Assembly: GCF_014268595.2 (NCBI RefSeq) | Contig: NZ_CP077091.1 | Location: 766,501-830,500 of the forward strand | Source: Pseudomonas hamedanensis | Lineage (GTDB): Bacteria > Pseudomonadota > Gammaproteobacteria > Pseudomonadales > Pseudomonadaceae | Reading direction: 5' to 3' | Length of the DNA: 64,000 nt | Shown here: piece by piece, positions 37,716-47,379 of the stretch | How positions within the stretch are numbered: position 1 is the stretch's first letter | Layout of the letters: every line of letters begins with the position of its first letter | The notes under the pieces: generated by a model | What the model saw: only the letters and a program-made list of their open reading frames with translations | Databases searched by the model: none | Told to the model about the DNA's origin: nothing | Translations under genes and position numbers: made by a program

Positions 37716-39836
37716 CTAGGGCTTGGCTTTCAAAGGATTGCCAAAACGCTCGAGATACAACTCGCCAAATTTATACGACGCGTAATCGGAAACGTGGCCA
37801 ATGTCACGATACACCGGCACGCCATCTATGGTGGTCCTGCACGTTCCGTCCTGGCACTGCACATCTTTCGGGTCGATAACGACAAGGCTCGGATACTCGG
37901 CCTGCAGGTCACTGAACAGCGTCGCCATAAAGGGATCCTCAAGACCTGACCATCGCACCGAAGCACAAGAACGGCTGTGCTCGGCGCTGCCCATCAGTCC
38001 GCGCAGTTTCACCTGTTTGAGCAGGCATTCATTAATTCCCGTCGGCATCGGGAAGGTGTTCATCAACAGGATTGGCGTGGCGCCGCTCTTGACGATGATA
38101 GCCAATGCTTCGCGAATCGCTGTGCCGAGGCGTTGCTGCGACAGTTCGAGGCTGCGCGGGTCATCCAGTCTGGTGACGATGGAGTCGGTGAGGTACGCCT
38201 CCCAGAACTGGCCAATGATCACGTATTGAAATTGGCCGTTCGCGATAAGCTCGTAATAGCGCTGCGCGGCGGCGTGGCATTTTTCATAGAGAGCGTTCCT
38301 GGCCTTGTACCAGTTGTAGAGATAAATCCCGGGCAGCGCCAGACAGGCCGGATGACCCTGCGCCAGTACCGAAAGGCCGGCATCCCTGGCCAGCGTTTCG
38401 ACAAATCCCCAATAGTGATTGGAATAGGAATCACCCATCAGCAATACCTGTGGTTTTGCCTGCGCTGCGCCCATGATGCAGCCGGGGTTGCTACCGTCGC
38501 TGGCACCCAGACAGTCTTCACGATTAGCCGGTACAAACGCTTTCAAGGTACTGAACATAGCGACGGAGTCTTCACCAAAACGGTTCGGCCATCCTTCGTG
38601 GTTCCTGCCAGCCGAGTGCAGCAGCGACAGACCGATCGCGGGCACAATCATCAGCAACAGCAAGGTCTTGCCGAAACCGGCCCGCGCCTTGCGATAGCGG
38701 TTTTCGATGAGCACAAAAGACAGGTAGCCCGTCACGAACGTCAACGCGAAGTAGATGACTGTCACTGTCGGCGTCAAAGCGATACCCAGATAAGCCATCA
38801 CCGCGAGGATCGGCCAGTGCCACAGATACAGCGAGTAGGAGAGGGTGCCGATAAAGACCAGCGGCTTGAACGCCAGGATTCGCGACGTGAGGCTGGCATC
38901 GCCAATGCCTCGAAACAACAACACCGCCGTCGCGACGCAGACCGCGATAGCGTGGTAGCTGGGGAATCCGGCAAGAATGTCGTCTTGGACGGCACAGTAG
39001 CCAATCACCGCGAGCGCCAGTGCGCAAATCAGCGATGCGCTCAAACGGTTCAATCTGAATCGGTCTGAACTGAAAATGACCGCGCAGGAGCCGATCATCA
39101 ATTCGAAGATGCGTGCCGTGAAGTAATAGTAGTTAAGGTCGGGATACGCCCGAGACAGATACAGCGCCAGTGCCACGGCCGTCAGGGTCAGGCCCAGAAT
39201 CACAGCCTTGAACGCATGTTTGGCCACATAACGATCAAGCAGCCAGATACCCAGCGGCAGCACCAGATACCACTGCCATTCGATGGCCAGCGACCAGGTG
39301 TGCAATAACGGCAGACTGGCGGCATCGGCGGTCGCGTAGCCCGTTGTTACCTTGGAAAAGTACTGGTTGGAAATGAGTAGCGAGGTGTACTTCTCGCTTT
39401 TCAGAAAATCGATGAGGTCATCGGGCAAGTACAACAGCGTGGTGACCAGCAGGCTCACCAGCAACAACGCAATGACCGCCGGCTGCAAGCGCCAAATGCG
39501 GCGGGTGTAGAACCCGGTGAAGCTGAACGTGCCATTCTCCAGCGACTTCATGATGATCGACGTGGTCAGGTAGCCCGAAATCACAAAGAAAATATCGACG
39601 CCAATAAATCCGGACGGAAAAACGGCAAGTCCGCCGTGAAAGATCAGTACGAGCAGAACAGCAATCGCGCGCAGCCCGTCGATATCCGCACGGTATTCAA
39701 TAGAGGATTTGCGATGGCCGACAGCGGCGCTCGCCACGGCTGCCGCGGGCGGATGCGGGTCCGTTTCGTCACCAGGATTTTTCAACAGCAGCCCGCGCGA
39801 AACCTTTGCGGATACGTCAGCGGGGCGATTGAACAT
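37716..39836 (-). CDS. Surface-polysaccharide acyltransferase (Acyltransferase_3 plus SGNH domain)
   Basis: A 706-aa protein. An N-terminal cytoplasmic tail of about 45 aa is followed by an acyltransferase-3 membrane domain (about 45-400, with YRADIDGLRAIAVLLVLIFH, GVDIFFVISGYL and LLHTWSLAIEWQWYL). The C-terminal periplasmic SGNH domain (about 445-700) has nucleophile VLLMGDSYSNHYW and catalytic Asp/His in RDIGHVSDYAS. This two-part plan is that of OafA-type O-acetylases of LPS or exopolysaccharide. It stands alone, so the glycan target is unknown. Confidence 0.9.
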   Translation of the reverse strand: MFNRPADVSAKVSRGLLLKNPGDETDPHPPAAAVASAAVGHRKSSIEYRADIDGLRAIAVLLVLIFHGGLAVFPSGFIGVDIFFVISGYLTTSIIMKSLENGTFSFTGFYTRRIWRLQPAVIALLLVSLLVTTLLYLPDDLIDFLKSEKYTSLLISNQYFSKVTTGYATADAASLPLLHTWSLAIEWQWYLVLPLGIWLLDRYVAKHAFKAVILGLTLTAVALALYLSRAYPDLNYYYFTARIFELMIGSCAVIFSSDRFRLNRLSASLICALALAVIGYCAVQDDILAGFPSYHAIAVCVATAVLLFRGIGDASLTSRILAFKPLVFIGTLSYSLYLWHWPILAVMAYLGIALTPTVTVIYFALTFVTGYLSFVLIENRYRKARAGFGKTLLLLMIVPAIGLSLLHSAGRNHEGWPNRFGEDSVAMFSTLKAFVPANREDCLGASDGSNPGCIMGAAQAKPQVLLMGDSYSNHYWGFVETLARDAGLSVLAQGHPACLALPGIYLYNWYKARNALYEKCHAAAQRYYELIANGQFQYVIIGQFWEAYLTDSIVTRLDDPRSLELSQQRLGTAIREALAIIVKSGATPILLMNTFPMPTGINECLLKQVKLRGLMGSAEHSRSCASVRWSGLEDPFMATLFSDLQAEYPSLVVIDPKDVQCQDGTCRTTIDGVPVYRDIGHVSDYASYKFGELYLERFGNPLKAKP

Positions 39837-39899
39837 TTTTTATCCCTGGCCGGTGTCGAGCGATCAATCCATTCATTCCCTGACCGCGCTCGATTCAAT

Positions 39900-39926
39900 G
39901 AAAAACAGCCGATTGTATCGGCTGTT
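39900..39926 (-). terminator. Terminator of the aldo/keto reductase gene
   Basis: A perfect 10-bp stem (AACAGCCGAT / ATCGGCTGTT) with a 3-nt loop, followed on the minus strand by a T-tract, 18 bp past the reductase stop. Confidence 0.85.
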
Positions 39927-39944
39927 AAACACTTAGGGAAAATC

Positions 39945-40958
39945 TTAAACCTGAAGCGCTCTACGTCCCGAGACAAAATGGCTCACATCGTTGAACCCCG
40001 GCGTCGAGGCATGGCCCGGCGTCACCAGCGAATCGATAAATGCTTCATCCTGCGCGGTGATTTTGACTGCCTGCGCCAGGGTGTATTGCACCCACTGCGC
40101 TTCGGTCCGTGGCCCGACAATTGCCGATGTCACTGCCGCGTTGTTCAGCACCCAGGCAATGGCAAACTCGACCATGCCGACACCCCGTTGCTCGGTGTAC
40201 TGCTGGATCTGCTGGGCGATGCGCAACGACTCGACCCGCCATTCGGTTTCCAGAATGCGTTTATCCTGGCGTCCGGCCCGGCTGTTGGCGTCTGGCGTCA
40301 CATCCGGCGCGTACTTGCCGCTGAGCACTCCACGGGCCAGCGGGCTGTAAGGCACCACTCCGAGCCCATAGCTGTGGGCCGCGGTGATCTGCTCGGCCTC
40401 TGCCTGACGGTTGACGATGTTGTACAACGGCTGGCTGATCACCGGGCGATCAACGCCCAGTTTGTCGGCGATGCGAATCACCTCGGCAATCCGCCAGCCG
40501 CGATAGTTCGACAGGCCCCAGTAGCGGATCTTGCCTTGACGAATCAGGTTGCCAATTGCCGAAACGCTCACCTCAAGGGGCGTGTTGTGGTCTTCGCGGT
40601 GCAGGTAATAGATGTCGACATAGTCAGTGCCGAGCCGGTTCAGGCTGGCCTCCAGACCGTTGAAGATGTGTTTGCGGCTTAGACCGCTGCGGTTCGGCAC
40701 GCCGTCCACCGGACCAAAACCAACCTTGGTCGCTAGCACCCATTCGTGCCGATTGCGGGCAATCGCTTCACCCACGATCTCTTCGGAGCGGCCATTGGTG
40801 TAGACGTCGGCGGTGTCGATGAAATTGATGCCCTGATCCCAGGCTTTGTCGATGATGCGCAACGATTCCTCGGTGCTGGTCTGCTCGCCAAACATCATCG
40901 TGCCGAGGGTCAGGGTGGACACCTGCAAGCCTGAGTGACCCAGTGTGCGATAGCTCAT
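39945..40958 (-). CDS. Aldo/keto reductase
   Basis: A 337-aa NADPH-dependent reductase of the AKR family. It has the N-terminal LGTMMFGEQTS, catalytic-tetrad Asp and Tyr in FIDTADVYTNGRSEEIVGEA, the Lys of LATKVGFG and the His of YYLHREDHNTP. The substrate cannot be predicted. It is divergent from the Ig-like protein gene, with a perfect palindrome between them. Confidence 0.9.
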   Translation of the reverse strand: MSYRTLGHSGLQVSTLTLGTMMFGEQTSTEESLRIIDKAWDQGINFIDTADVYTNGRSEEIVGEAIARNRHEWVLATKVGFGPVDGVPNRSGLSRKHIFNGLEASLNRLGTDYVDIYYLHREDHNTPLEVSVSAIGNLIRQGKIRYWGLSNYRGWRIAEVIRIADKLGVDRPVISQPLYNIVNRQAEAEQITAAHSYGLGVVPYSPLARGVLSGKYAPDVTPDANSRAGRQDKRILETEWRVESLRIAQQIQQYTEQRGVGMVEFAIAWVLNNAAVTSAIVGPRTEAQWVQYTLAQAVKITAQDEAFIDSLVTPGHASTPGFNDVSHFVSGRRALQV

Positions 40959-41065
40959 GCCGAATCCTTTTGTCGGTGGGAAGGGGTAACCAAATACCAG
41001 AAGCGCTGAAACCGGCCAACCGTTTTGTCGAAAAGCGCATTCAGCAGCCGTTGGCCGTTCGTCGG

Positions 41066-41083
41066 GACTGTCAGATCTGACAG
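41066..41083. promoter_or_regulatory. 18-bp perfect palindrome upstream of the Ig-like protein gene
   Basis: ACTGTCAGATCTGACAGT reads the same on both strands. It lies in the 212-bp divergent region, 87 bp before the Ig-like gene start and 107 bp before the aldo/keto reductase start. It is too compact for a terminator and looks like a dimeric regulator site. Confidence 0.6.
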
Positions 41084-41170
41084 TAGTCGGGTCGACGCTT
41101 GTTCTGGCCTGATCCTAGGGGATGGCCTTGTAGAAAAGGCCCGCCCTTTCTTGAAATCAGGAGCGCTGTC

Positions 41171-43117
41171 ATGAGCATGCGAACTTTCGATGAGGTGTTG
41201 CCAGAGGACGCGGAAATCAACCTTTACGCGCCGCAACTCCCAGACAGCAACACATCAGTAGCCGGTGCCGATTGCGGTATCGCCAAGGCCTTTTACGATC
41301 TGCGGCCCGATGGCGCGACAGTCATTATCCATCCGGTTCTGGCGCAGCAGCCGCTGGATACATTTTCAATCCATGTGAACGGGCAGATGCGGGTCGACAG
41401 CCAGCAGGCCCAATCCACGAACGACACTGTGACCCTGCATATCCCGAAAAACCTGCTCAGATCCGAGCCGGGTTTCGTCAATGAACTCACTTACACAGTG
41501 AAACGCACCACCGGCGCCGAAGAAAACTACGAGCTGCCCTTGACGATTCTGTACAACGCCATTCGCCCCGGAATGGAGGACCAGAACGGCGATGAAGGGC
41601 ACTCCGAACTGGAGTTGGTTTTGCCTGGCGATGTGCTTCAGGACGGTATTGATGCCGACCGCGCAGCACTGGGTGTGCAGGTGTATTTTTCCTATCCCTA
41701 CTGCCGGGCCTACGACCGGATCCAGCTCAGTTGTAACGGCCATGATGTATATCGCGAGGTTCATCCCGACGAAGCACCCGCTGCACCGACCAGCGTGCCG
41801 ACCCGGATTGGTTTGTTGTTGAAAAAAACCGACCTGGAGGCGGCGGGCGATCATCTGCAGTTTTCTTTCTCCTATACGGTGAATGACCAGATCGGCAACA
41901 GCCCCGATTTGAATTCGCCGTGGTCAGCACCCATTCGGGTGGTTGTTGATCTGAAGGGCACACGGATGGCGGCGCCGGATATCGCTGAAGATCCGGATGA
42001 CCCTTATGATGCTCCGGACACCATCGACCTGAAAAAACTGGGCAGCAAAGACCTGACCGTCCAGGTGCATGTACTGGAGTCGCGGTGGGCAATCAGCGAT
42101 ACCGTCCGGGTGACATACCGCGCGACGCCTGGGACCGGGGCCGTGGTGGAGCATGTTGTCGAAGAACTTGTCGGCAGACTTCCGTTCGTGCACAAGTTGA
42201 TGATTCCCAATGCCAAGGTGATTGCTGACAGTGCTATTGCTGTGACGTGCCAGCAAGTGCGTGGGGGCGAGGTTACTGCAACGTCGAAAGTTGCGCGGGC
42301 ACGGGTGATCGTGAAGCCGGTTATTTTGGCGGTGAAGAATTCATCCGGGCTGGACGTGCAGAACGGTGGCACGGTTTCGGATAATAAAGTGGTGTTGTCG
42401 GGGGGCGCGCTGGCGGGGATGGTGTTGCGGATTTTTGATGGCGACGTGTTTATTGAAGAGGTTCAAACCGGAGCGAATTATAAGTGGCAGAGCAAGTTGC
42501 TACCGATTGCGGTTGGGCAGCACAGCTTTACCGTGAAGGAAAAAAGCGGAAACCAGCTCGAGTCAGATCCTTGGTTGATTGAACGATTGGCGTTCAGTAT
42601 CCATCGAGCACAAATGAAGCTTCATGGGTTCTCGGTAAAACTGACGCACTGGCCGAAAACCGGCGAAGATTCTATTGGTAATGCCGAAATCCGCAAACCG
42701 ACGGGCGGGGTTCCGCCATACGATTATGCCTCCTCCGACTCGCTGACTGCCTCTGTCACTGAGACGGGGAAGGTTGTTGGACTAAAACGTGGCGTGGCGA
42801 CCATTTATGTAACTGATCAGGAAGGTACAGCGCTTACTTATTTGGTAAGTGTTGAAAATGTATTTAAGTTGCAGGTCAGCGCTGAGAAACTGGCTTCGGA
42901 TACCGCAATTGTCTGGATGAACACGCTAGGAGGGCAGCACACGTATAACTATATTTTTACACGGGATTTACGGCGGGTTTACGTTGTATCTATTCCAGAG
43001 GCGATTAATTCATGTGTGATGAGTGGGAGGTACTATATATATATGGGGACGGATATGCAGTTCTGGGGTCATCAAGGCCGACAAAGCCTAACCTCCTGGT
43101 GCCTGACGCCGCTCTAG
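41171..43117 (+). CDS. Ig-like-domain protein of unknown function
   Basis: A 648-aa protein starting MSMRTFDEVLPEDAEINLY (AGGAG upstream). It has no signal peptide. Several beta-rich modules of about 100 aa fill residues 30-480. From about 490 a bacterial Ig-like (Big2-type) module is suggested by TGGVPPYDYASSDSLTASV and GLKRGVATIYVTDQEGTALTYLVSV. The last 80 residues (to WCLTPL) form a separate end piece with several aromatics. The 3' 300 bp are clearly more AT-rich than the rest. Possibly a secreted or surface adhesin exported without a Sec signal, or a toxin-like protein; function unknown. Confidence 0.72.
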   Translation: MSMRTFDEVLPEDAEINLYAPQLPDSNTSVAGADCGIAKAFYDLRPDGATVIIHPVLAQQPLDTFSIHVNGQMRVDSQQAQSTNDTVTLHIPKNLLRSEPGFVNELTYTVKRTTGAEENYELPLTILYNAIRPGMEDQNGDEGHSELELVLPGDVLQDGIDADRAALGVQVYFSYPYCRAYDRIQLSCNGHDVYREVHPDEAPAAPTSVPTRIGLLLKKTDLEAAGDHLQFSFSYTVNDQIGNSPDLNSPWSAPIRVVVDLKGTRMAAPDIAEDPDDPYDAPDTIDLKKLGSKDLTVQVHVLESRWAISDTVRVTYRATPGTGAVVEHVVEELVGRLPFVHKLMIPNAKVIADSAIAVTCQQVRGGEVTATSKVARARVIVKPVILAVKNSSGLDVQNGGTVSDNKVVLSGGALAGMVLRIFDGDVFIEEVQTGANYKWQSKLLPIAVGQHSFTVKEKSGNQLESDPWLIERLAFSIHRAQMKLHGFSVKLTHWPKTGEDSIGNAEIRKPTGGVPPYDYASSDSLTASVTETGKVVGLKRGVATIYVTDQEGTALTYLVSVENVFKLQVSAEKLASDTAIVWMNTLGGQHTYNYIFTRDLRRVYVVSIPEAINSCVMSGRYYIYMGTDMQFWGHQGRQSLTSWCLTPL

Positions 43118-43202
43118 TTCATTAATAGGTAAATGCGGGATTCAAAGAGCACTGATTGTTCCTGCGCAGGCATGGGAATGATCAAAACAAGAGGAATCCA
43201 AT

Positions 43203-43230
43203 AAAAACGGCCCAATCAAGGGCCGTTTTC
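43203..43230. terminator. Bidirectional terminator between the Ig-like gene and the MFS gene
   Basis: AAAACGGCCC / GGGCCGTTTT, a 10-bp perfect stem with 6-nt loop and A/T flanks, between convergent genes. Confidence 0.88.
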
Positions 43231-43245
43231 AGAAGGCATCTAAAC

Positions 43246-44556
43246 CTAAGCCCGTAACGTCCGCGTCATCCGCAACGCGAGCAAACTCCCACCGACAATC
43301 ACCGCCGCCAGCAGATACAACGCCGCATCCGTCGACCCTGTACTGTCCTTGACCCAACCCACCAGGTACGGGCTGAGGAAACCGGCCATCTGCCCCATCG
43401 AGTTGATCAGCGCCAGGCCACCGGCCGCAGCCCCTGCGCTCAACATGGCGGTCGGCACCGGCCAGAACATCGGCAGACCCGTCAGCGCGCCCATGGTCGC
43501 AATGGTCAAGCCGAGAATCGCAATCGCCGGGTTAGCGGCGAAATTCACCGCGATGACCAAACCGATCGCGCCCATCAACATTGGCACCACCAAATGCCAG
43601 CGGCGCTCTTTGCGCAAGTCTGCCGAACGCCCGACCACCAGCATGAACACCGCAGCCAGCAGATACGGAATCGCACTCAACCAGCCGATCACCAGGTTAT
43701 CGCTGAAACCCAGGTTCTTGATGATCGACGGCAGCCAGAAGTTGATCGCGTACACGCCGCTCTGAATGCAGAAATAGATCAGGCCAAACGCCCAGATCGC
43801 CGGGTTCTTGAACACCGCGAGCAGCGAGTCGGTCGCGGTTTTCGGTTTGTTGGCGAGGTCTTCGGCATGGTCGGCTTCGAGTACCGAGCGTTCGTGCGCG
43901 GTCAGCCATTTGGCATTGGCGAAGCTGTCGCTGAGCAGGAAATAGGCGAGGGCGCCGAGGATTACCGTCGGAATGCCTTGCAGGAGAAACATCCACTGCC
44001 AGCCGGCCAGACCGCCTTGGCCTGCGGCGAAGTGATTGAGAATCCAGCCGGAGAACGGGCTGCCGAGCAAGCCCGAGACCGGGATCGCCGACATGAACAG
44101 CGCCATGATCCGCCCACGGCGGAAGGTCGGGAACCACTGCGACAGGTACAGCACGACACCGGGGAAGAACCCGGCTTCGGCCGCACCGGTAAACAGGCGC
44201 AGGGTGTAGAACCCGGTGGGCGTGGTGACGAACAACAGGCAGGTCGACAGCGTGCCCCAGGTGATCATCATCAGCGCAATCCAGCGCCGTGGACCAAACT
44301 TTGTCAGGGCTAGGTTACTCGGCACGCCGCACAGCACGTAGCCAATGAAGAAAATACCAGCCCCGAGGCCGTACACGGTTTCGCTGAATTTCAGCGCGTC
44401 GAGCATCTGCAGTTTGGCAAATCCGACGTTGACCCGGTCGAGGTAGTTGAACAGGTAGCAGATGAAGATGAAGGGGATCAAACGCAGGGTGATGCGTTTG
44501 TAGACGGCGTTTTTACCGTCGTCGATGGTCTGGGTAGCAGCGGCGCTCTGCGACAT
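43246..44556 (-). CDS. MFS transporter, anion:cation symporter (ACS) family
   Basis: A 436-aa inner-membrane symporter with 12 predicted TM segments. The ACS signature follows the first helix (FNYLDRVNVGFAKLQM), and GAAEAGFFPGVVLYLSQW lies near residue 122. The ATG at 44556 is chosen (GAGAG upstream). Because the divergent gene is a CdaR-type sugar-diacid regulator followed by glycerate kinase, the likely cargo is glycerate or an aldarate; this is inferred from context. Confidence 0.87.
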   Translation of the reverse strand: MSQSAAATQTIDDGKNAVYKRITLRLIPFIFICYLFNYLDRVNVGFAKLQMLDALKFSETVYGLGAGIFFIGYVLCGVPSNLALTKFGPRRWIALMMITWGTLSTCLLFVTTPTGFYTLRLFTGAAEAGFFPGVVLYLSQWFPTFRRGRIMALFMSAIPVSGLLGSPFSGWILNHFAAGQGGLAGWQWMFLLQGIPTVILGALAYFLLSDSFANAKWLTAHERSVLEADHAEDLANKPKTATDSLLAVFKNPAIWAFGLIYFCIQSGVYAINFWLPSIIKNLGFSDNLVIGWLSAIPYLLAAVFMLVVGRSADLRKERRWHLVVPMLMGAIGLVIAVNFAANPAIAILGLTIATMGALTGLPMFWPVPTAMLSAGAAAGGLALINSMGQMAGFLSPYLVGWVKDSTGSTDAALYLLAAVIVGGSLLALRMTRTLRA

Positions 44557-44726
44557 GGCGGCTCTCTCTTTATTATGATTTTTTGCGATGCAAAGGGTAA
44601 CGTTGATCGCCCTGAGAGTCTCGGCCACCTCTGGCCGGATTGTCTTTGTGCCAGCGCACAGCGATTGCCGCCAAGCCCTGTGCCGGTGAACAACCGCGTG
44701 CCGTATTTTTCAAGGATCTGCCCACC

Positions 44727-45845
44727 ATGTTCGAACTCGATCACGACCTCGCTCAGGACATCGTCGACCGGGCGATGGCCATTTTGCCGTACAACGTCAA
44801 CGTCATGGACAGCCAAGGCTTGATCCTCGGCAGCGGCGAACCGGAGCGCATCAACACCCGCCACGAAGGCGCGCAACTGGTGCTGGCGAACGGGCGGGTG
44901 GTGGAGATCGACGCGCAGACGGCGGTGCACCTTAAAGGTGTGCAGCCGGGCATCAACCTGCCGTTGTTGCTCGACCAGCGCTTGATCGGGGTGCTTGGCA
45001 TCACCGGCGAACCGGAGCAATTGCGCACGTATGCCGAACTGGTGCGCATGACCGCCGAAATGCTCGTTGGCCAGCGCAATCAGCAAGCCGAGCAGCAATG
45101 GCGGCGGCAGCGTTGCGATGACCTGCTGGCGTTGCTGCTGAGTGAGGCGGGGGATTCGCCGCGTCTGATCGATGAGGCGCAACAGCTCGGGCTCAAGCCA
45201 CAATTGACGCGGGTGCCGTATCTGTTTGAGCTGGGCCTCGAGCATGGCCCGGGGCAAACCGTCGAGGCGCTGAGTGCCTGGCTGATGTCGCGTTACCCGG
45301 ACAGCTGGTGCGTGAGTTCGGCCAAGTCATCGCTGCTGTGGTGCCGGCCGGCAAGTCAGCACGTTGAGCATGACCGTCTGCTGGAAAAACTCGACGGCCT
45401 CGGCTGGAAGATTCTGCGCATTGCCGTCGGCGGGCAGGCCGATGGCCTGGCCGGGTTGCGCCGCTGTTATCGACGGGTCGGCGACTTGCTCGCTTATGGT
45501 CGTGATGTGCTGCCGCACTCGCGTTTATTGACGCTGAACCGTTATCGGTTGCCGGTCATGTTGTGGCGCCATCGCAACGATGATGCACTGGACGAATTGC
45601 TCAAACCATTGCGCAAGGTGATCGCCAAGGACAGCAACGGGCAACTGCTGGCGACCTTGCGTAGCTGGTGCGAGCACGACGGGCAGAGTCAGGCCTGTGC
45701 CGAGGCGCTGGGCATCCATCGCAACAGCCTGCGCTATCGCATGGAACGGATTGCTGAGCTGAGTGGGGTGGATCCTTTGAAGCTGGACGGGATGTTGGCG
45801 CTGTATCTGGGGGTGCAGTTGTTGCCGCAGACAGATCCGGGTTAA
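44727..45845 (+). CDS. CdaR/SdaR-type sugar-diacid transcriptional regulator
   Basis: A 372-aa regulator with an N-terminal sugar-diacid-binding domain (about 1-135, opening FELDHDLAQDIVDRAM, with NVMDSQGLILGSG) and a C-terminal PucR-type HTH (AEALGIHRNSLRYRMERIAELSG near 332-355). AAGGAT precedes the ATG at 44727; a longer frame from 44640 is rejected. E. coli CdaR activates garD, gudP and garK in response to galactarate, glucarate or glycerate. Here it lies between a transporter and a glycerate kinase. Confidence 0.88.
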   Translation: MFELDHDLAQDIVDRAMAILPYNVNVMDSQGLILGSGEPERINTRHEGAQLVLANGRVVEIDAQTAVHLKGVQPGINLPLLLDQRLIGVLGITGEPEQLRTYAELVRMTAEMLVGQRNQQAEQQWRRQRCDDLLALLLSEAGDSPRLIDEAQQLGLKPQLTRVPYLFELGLEHGPGQTVEALSAWLMSRYPDSWCVSSAKSSLLWCRPASQHVEHDRLLEKLDGLGWKILRIAVGGQADGLAGLRRCYRRVGDLLAYGRDVLPHSRLLTLNRYRLPVMLWRHRNDDALDELLKPLRKVIAKDSNGQLLATLRSWCEHDGQSQACAEALGIHRNSLRYRMERIAELSGVDPLKLDGMLALYLGVQLLPQTDPG

Positions 45846-45861
45846 TTGGGCGTCTTCAAAG

Positions 45862-45936
45862 ACGCCATCGCGAGCAGGCTCACTCCTACATTTGGAATGC
45901 GTACCCCCTGTAGGAGTGAGCCTGCTCGCGATAGGG
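45862..45936. repeat. REPIN between cdaR-like and glycerate kinase genes
   Basis: Arms ATCGCGAGCAGGCTCACTCC and GGAGTGAGCCTGCTCGCGAT are perfect complements over 20 bases with a spacer of about 28 bp. Confidence 0.9.
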
Positions 45937-46062
45937 CCGGAACATCCACCGCAAGGCTTTTGTGAAAATGAACAACAATCATCTCCCGCACTTGTGCACC
46001 CGACAGGCGTCAACGCCCATGCCGACTGGCAGCATGAAGGCCAATGCAACCGGAGAATTCGC

Positions 46063-47202
46063 ATGAAGATCGTCATCGCCCCCGATTCGTTCAAGGACAG
46101 CCTGAGTGCCCAAGGCGTTGCCGAGGCCATTGCCCTGGGTTTGGCGCAGGTCTGGCCGCACGCGACGCTGGTCAAATGCCCGATGGCCGACGGCGGGGAA
46201 GGCACGGTCGAGTCGATTCTCGCCGCGTGCGAAGGCCAATTGCGCCGCACCCGCGTGCGTGGGCCGTTGGGGGCGCCGGTCGACGCGGCCTGGGGCTGGT
46301 TGCCGGACAATCACACAGCAATCATCGAAATGGCCGAAGCCAGCGGCTTGCAGTTGGTGCCGCTGGGCCAGCGTGATGCGTGTATCAGCAGTACATTTGG
46401 CACCGGTGAGTTGATTCGCGCGGCGCTGGACGCTGGCGCGCAGCGAGTGATCCTCGCCATTGGCGGCAGCGCCACCAACGATGGTGGTGCCGGGGCGATG
46501 CAGGCGTTGGGCGCGAAACTGCTGGATGCGCAGAATCAGCCGTTGGTGCCCGGTGGCCTGGCCCTGGCGCAACTGGCGCGGCTGGACTTGAGTGAGCTTG
46601 ACCCGCGCTTGTCCAGCGTGCGCTTCGACATCGCCGCCGACGTGAATAATCCGCTGTGCGGCCCACACGGCGCCTCGGCGATTTTCGGTCCGCAGAAAGG
46701 CGCTTCGCTCGCGCAGGTTCAGCAACTCGATCAGGCACTGGGACATTTTGCCGAGCTGTGCGCTCAGGCGCTGGGCAAGGATGTGCGCGATGAGCCGGGC
46801 AGCGGCGCGGCGGGTGGTCTGGGGTTTGCCGCCAAGGCGTTTCTCGGCGCGCAGTTTCAGGCCGGTGTCGAGGTGGTGGCGGAACTGGTTGGACTCGCTG
46901 AGGCGGTCAAAGGCGCGGATCTGGTGATTACCGGCGAAGGCCGCTTCGATGCGCAGACCTTGCGCGGCAAGACGCCGTTCGGTGTCGCGCGTGTCGCTAA
47001 ACAATACGCCGTGCCGGTGATTGTCATCGCCGGCACCTTGGGTGAGGGCTATCAGGAGCTCTACCAACACGGCATCGACGCGGCGTTCGCCGTGACCAGC
47101 GGGCCGATGGCGCTGGAGCAAGCCTGCGCCGAAGCCCCGCGTCTGCTGCGTGAACGCGCCACCGACATCGCCCGGGTCTGGCAACTCGCCACCAAGCGCT
47201 GA
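46063..47202 (+). CDS. Glycerate kinase (GarK/GlxK family)
   Basis: A 379-aa type I glycerate kinase phosphorylating D-glycerate. Family motifs: MKIVIAPDSFKDSLSA at the start, CPMADGGEGTVE near 46, LAIGGSATNDGGAGAMQALGA near 130, and ITGEGRFDAQTLRGKTPFGV near 290. The ATG at 46063 has CGGAGAA ahead; an open frame reaching back to 45892 is REPIN-derived. It is downstream of the CdaR-like gene, separated by a REPIN. Whether the product is 2- or 3-phosphoglycerate is not visible from sequence. Confidence 0.92.
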   Translation: MKIVIAPDSFKDSLSAQGVAEAIALGLAQVWPHATLVKCPMADGGEGTVESILAACEGQLRRTRVRGPLGAPVDAAWGWLPDNHTAIIEMAEASGLQLVPLGQRDACISSTFGTGELIRAALDAGAQRVILAIGGSATNDGGAGAMQALGAKLLDAQNQPLVPGGLALAQLARLDLSELDPRLSSVRFDIAADVNNPLCGPHGASAIFGPQKGASLAQVQQLDQALGHFAELCAQALGKDVRDEPGSGAAGGLGFAAKAFLGAQFQAGVEVVAELVGLAEAVKGADLVITGEGRFDAQTLRGKTPFGVARVAKQYAVPVIVIAGTLGEGYQELYQHGIDAAFAVTSGPMALEQACAEAPRLLRERATDIARVWQLATKR

Positions 47203-47379
47203 TCCGCGAGCCTTCTACGAAAATATTTGCGACGAACCCGAAACCTTCCTCAAGCCTGGCCGATACAACGATCAGGCGCACACAAAATTCGCATAACAGT
47301 GACGCCGGACTGCCGCCCGCCCAGGGGCCAGTGATCACGGCATGGACGCTCGTAGTTTCTTTCTTTCGAGAGTCCGACC

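Noticed and set aside
45892-46062. A 57-residue N-terminal extension of glycerate kinase
   Set aside because: Its first part is REPIN sequence, and the family N-terminus begins at the ATG at 46063 with CGGAGAA ahead.
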